Assembly: GCF_964355755.1 (NCBI RefSeq)
Contig: NC_092672.1
Span: 14,876,501-14,940,500 of the forward strand
DNA from: Antedon mediterranea
Lineage: Eukaryota > Echinodermata > Crinoidea > Comatulida > Antedonidae
Length of the DNA: 64,000 bases
Reading direction: 5' to 3'
The position numbers were made by a program, and so were the translations under genes. Under the pieces are notes generated by a model. The model was not told the origin of the DNA. It saw nothing but the letters and a program-made list of their open reading frames with translations, and searched no databases. Positions 63,131-64,000 of the stretch are shown here, in pieces (position 1 is the first letter of the stretch; every line of letters begins with the position of its first letter).

Positions 63131-63780
63131 AATTTATTTATTTATTTATTAATTTAATTAATATATATTATTATGTATATATAAATCCAAAGGCAAATTA
63201 CTGAAAAAAGGACAATGCTGTGGGTATCAGTGGCTGGATCTCAATATGAGATACAAAAAAAAGCTATATCAAAACGATAAAGTAAAACAGCCAGAAAAGT
63301 TAGCAGAGCTTTCGGGCAATATAACATTACTGTAGCCTTTCATCAGTGCAAGTGAAGAAATTTTGATAAAGTAAAGTGCTGCATGGGTGGACAGGAATAA
63401 AAGAAATACAACCAAGGAGACAGGGTGGTGAATGGTGGATGGAGACTGAATAAGAGTAGAAAACAGAGAAGATAGCTACAATTGGTAGAGATATAAACAA
63501 TTTTGGAATGGAAATAAAAAAAGCTTAAATAGTGGTTAATATTGAAACTTAAATTTTGGTAGTAAATGGAATAATTTTACCTACAGTATCTGAGAGTATG
63601 TTCCTAATGTTAAGTCCAAAAGGTTTTGTTGTTTTAAGTTGTCAGTGGTTTTCTTTGTCTTTGCGAGTTTTGTTGCTCCATTTGACATCGTGGTCTATTG
63701 CAAAATAACTCTGAAATTTGCAATTGAGTGACCAGCTGAATTATGTTCGGCTACATGTTGACCAAGCTAAGCTCAGGTAC

Positions 63781-64000
63781 AGGCATGAATTTTAAATATA
63801 ATATTTGGTTAGTTGTACATAAATCAAATATTTGTAACAGAAATCAAGACGAAAAAACATGAATTTCCCTTAATATGGCAAAATTTTATAAAAACCAGGA
63901 AGACTTTTTTCAGTAGTTAGGTAGTTAACCTAATGTAATAACATGTTTGGTGACTCCCTAGATGGTGAAAAAAGAGGGTGGATATACGGTGGATAATTTT
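63781..64000. other. Right edge, nothing recognised
   Basis: AT-rich, no frame or repeat identified. Confidence 0.3.

Larger units (their letters stand above)
62585..63780 (-). mobile_element. Penelope-like element 4 remnants with an inserted tRNA-like SINE
   Basis: The minus strand from 63780 reads a nuclease C-terminus (AEHNSAGHSIANFR...) related to element 2, then the shared 3' block with a CTGATGA core (63340-63346), ending at about 63180. A second copy of that 3' block (TTATCGTTTTGAT...CCTTTGGATT) is at 62700-62585. Between them lies the SINE unit (62730-63130). Confidence 0.75.

Overview
The window is eukaryotic, AT-rich and dominated by repeats. Coding exons are bounded by GT..AG introns, and most of the rest is retrotransposon and DNA-transposon debris. 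The mix of non-LTR retrotransposons, Penelope-like elements with GIY-YIG domains, a 5S-rRNA-derived SINE, Helentron-like elements and scattered AGGCCTA-rich DNA suggests an invertebrate deuterostome, possibly an echinoderm. That placement is inference from composition and is not proven.

Two host genes can be supported, both on the + strand. Gene 1 (coding 9752-24073, four coding exons) encodes a 220-residue centrin-like EF-hand protein. It has three intact Ca2+-binding loops and one degenerate first loop. Its 13.4-kb second intron holds LINE fragments, a nearly intact LINE (16.7-21.1 kb), tandem repeats and inverted-repeat arrays. Gene 2 (52463-60590, 5'-incomplete) encodes at least 773 residues of a serine-rich, probably nuclear protein with many proline-directed basic motifs and a cysteine-rich C-terminal tail. 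I cannot name its family. Its 3' UTR contains a 222-bp tandem duplication.

Layout. 0-9.7 kb: minisatellite, decayed LINE pieces, hAT-like and Helentron-like copies. 9.7-24.1 kb: gene 1. 24.2-28.5 kb: minus-strand LINE remnants. 28.5-37 kb: three Penelope-like elements, with hammerhead-ribozyme-like cores downstream, tRNA-like SINE units, and a LINE broken by a hAT-like insertion. 34.8-51.3 kb: inverted-repeat (foldback) DNA elements whose arms contain short repeated motifs, with other transposons nested inside, ending in an 89/56-bp minisatellite. 51.3-61.2 kb: gene 2 with MITEs, a 5S SINE, a Harbinger-like insertion and a Helentron-like element in its introns. 61.2-64 kb: inverted repeats and a fourth Penelope fragment with a tRNA-like SINE.

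Most worth a second look are the foldback elements with motif-array arms, the hammerhead-like motif downstream of a Penelope element, a Harbinger-type insertion whose empty site is also in the window, and the unidentified gene 2. There is no sign of CRISPR, operons or intact viral genomes.
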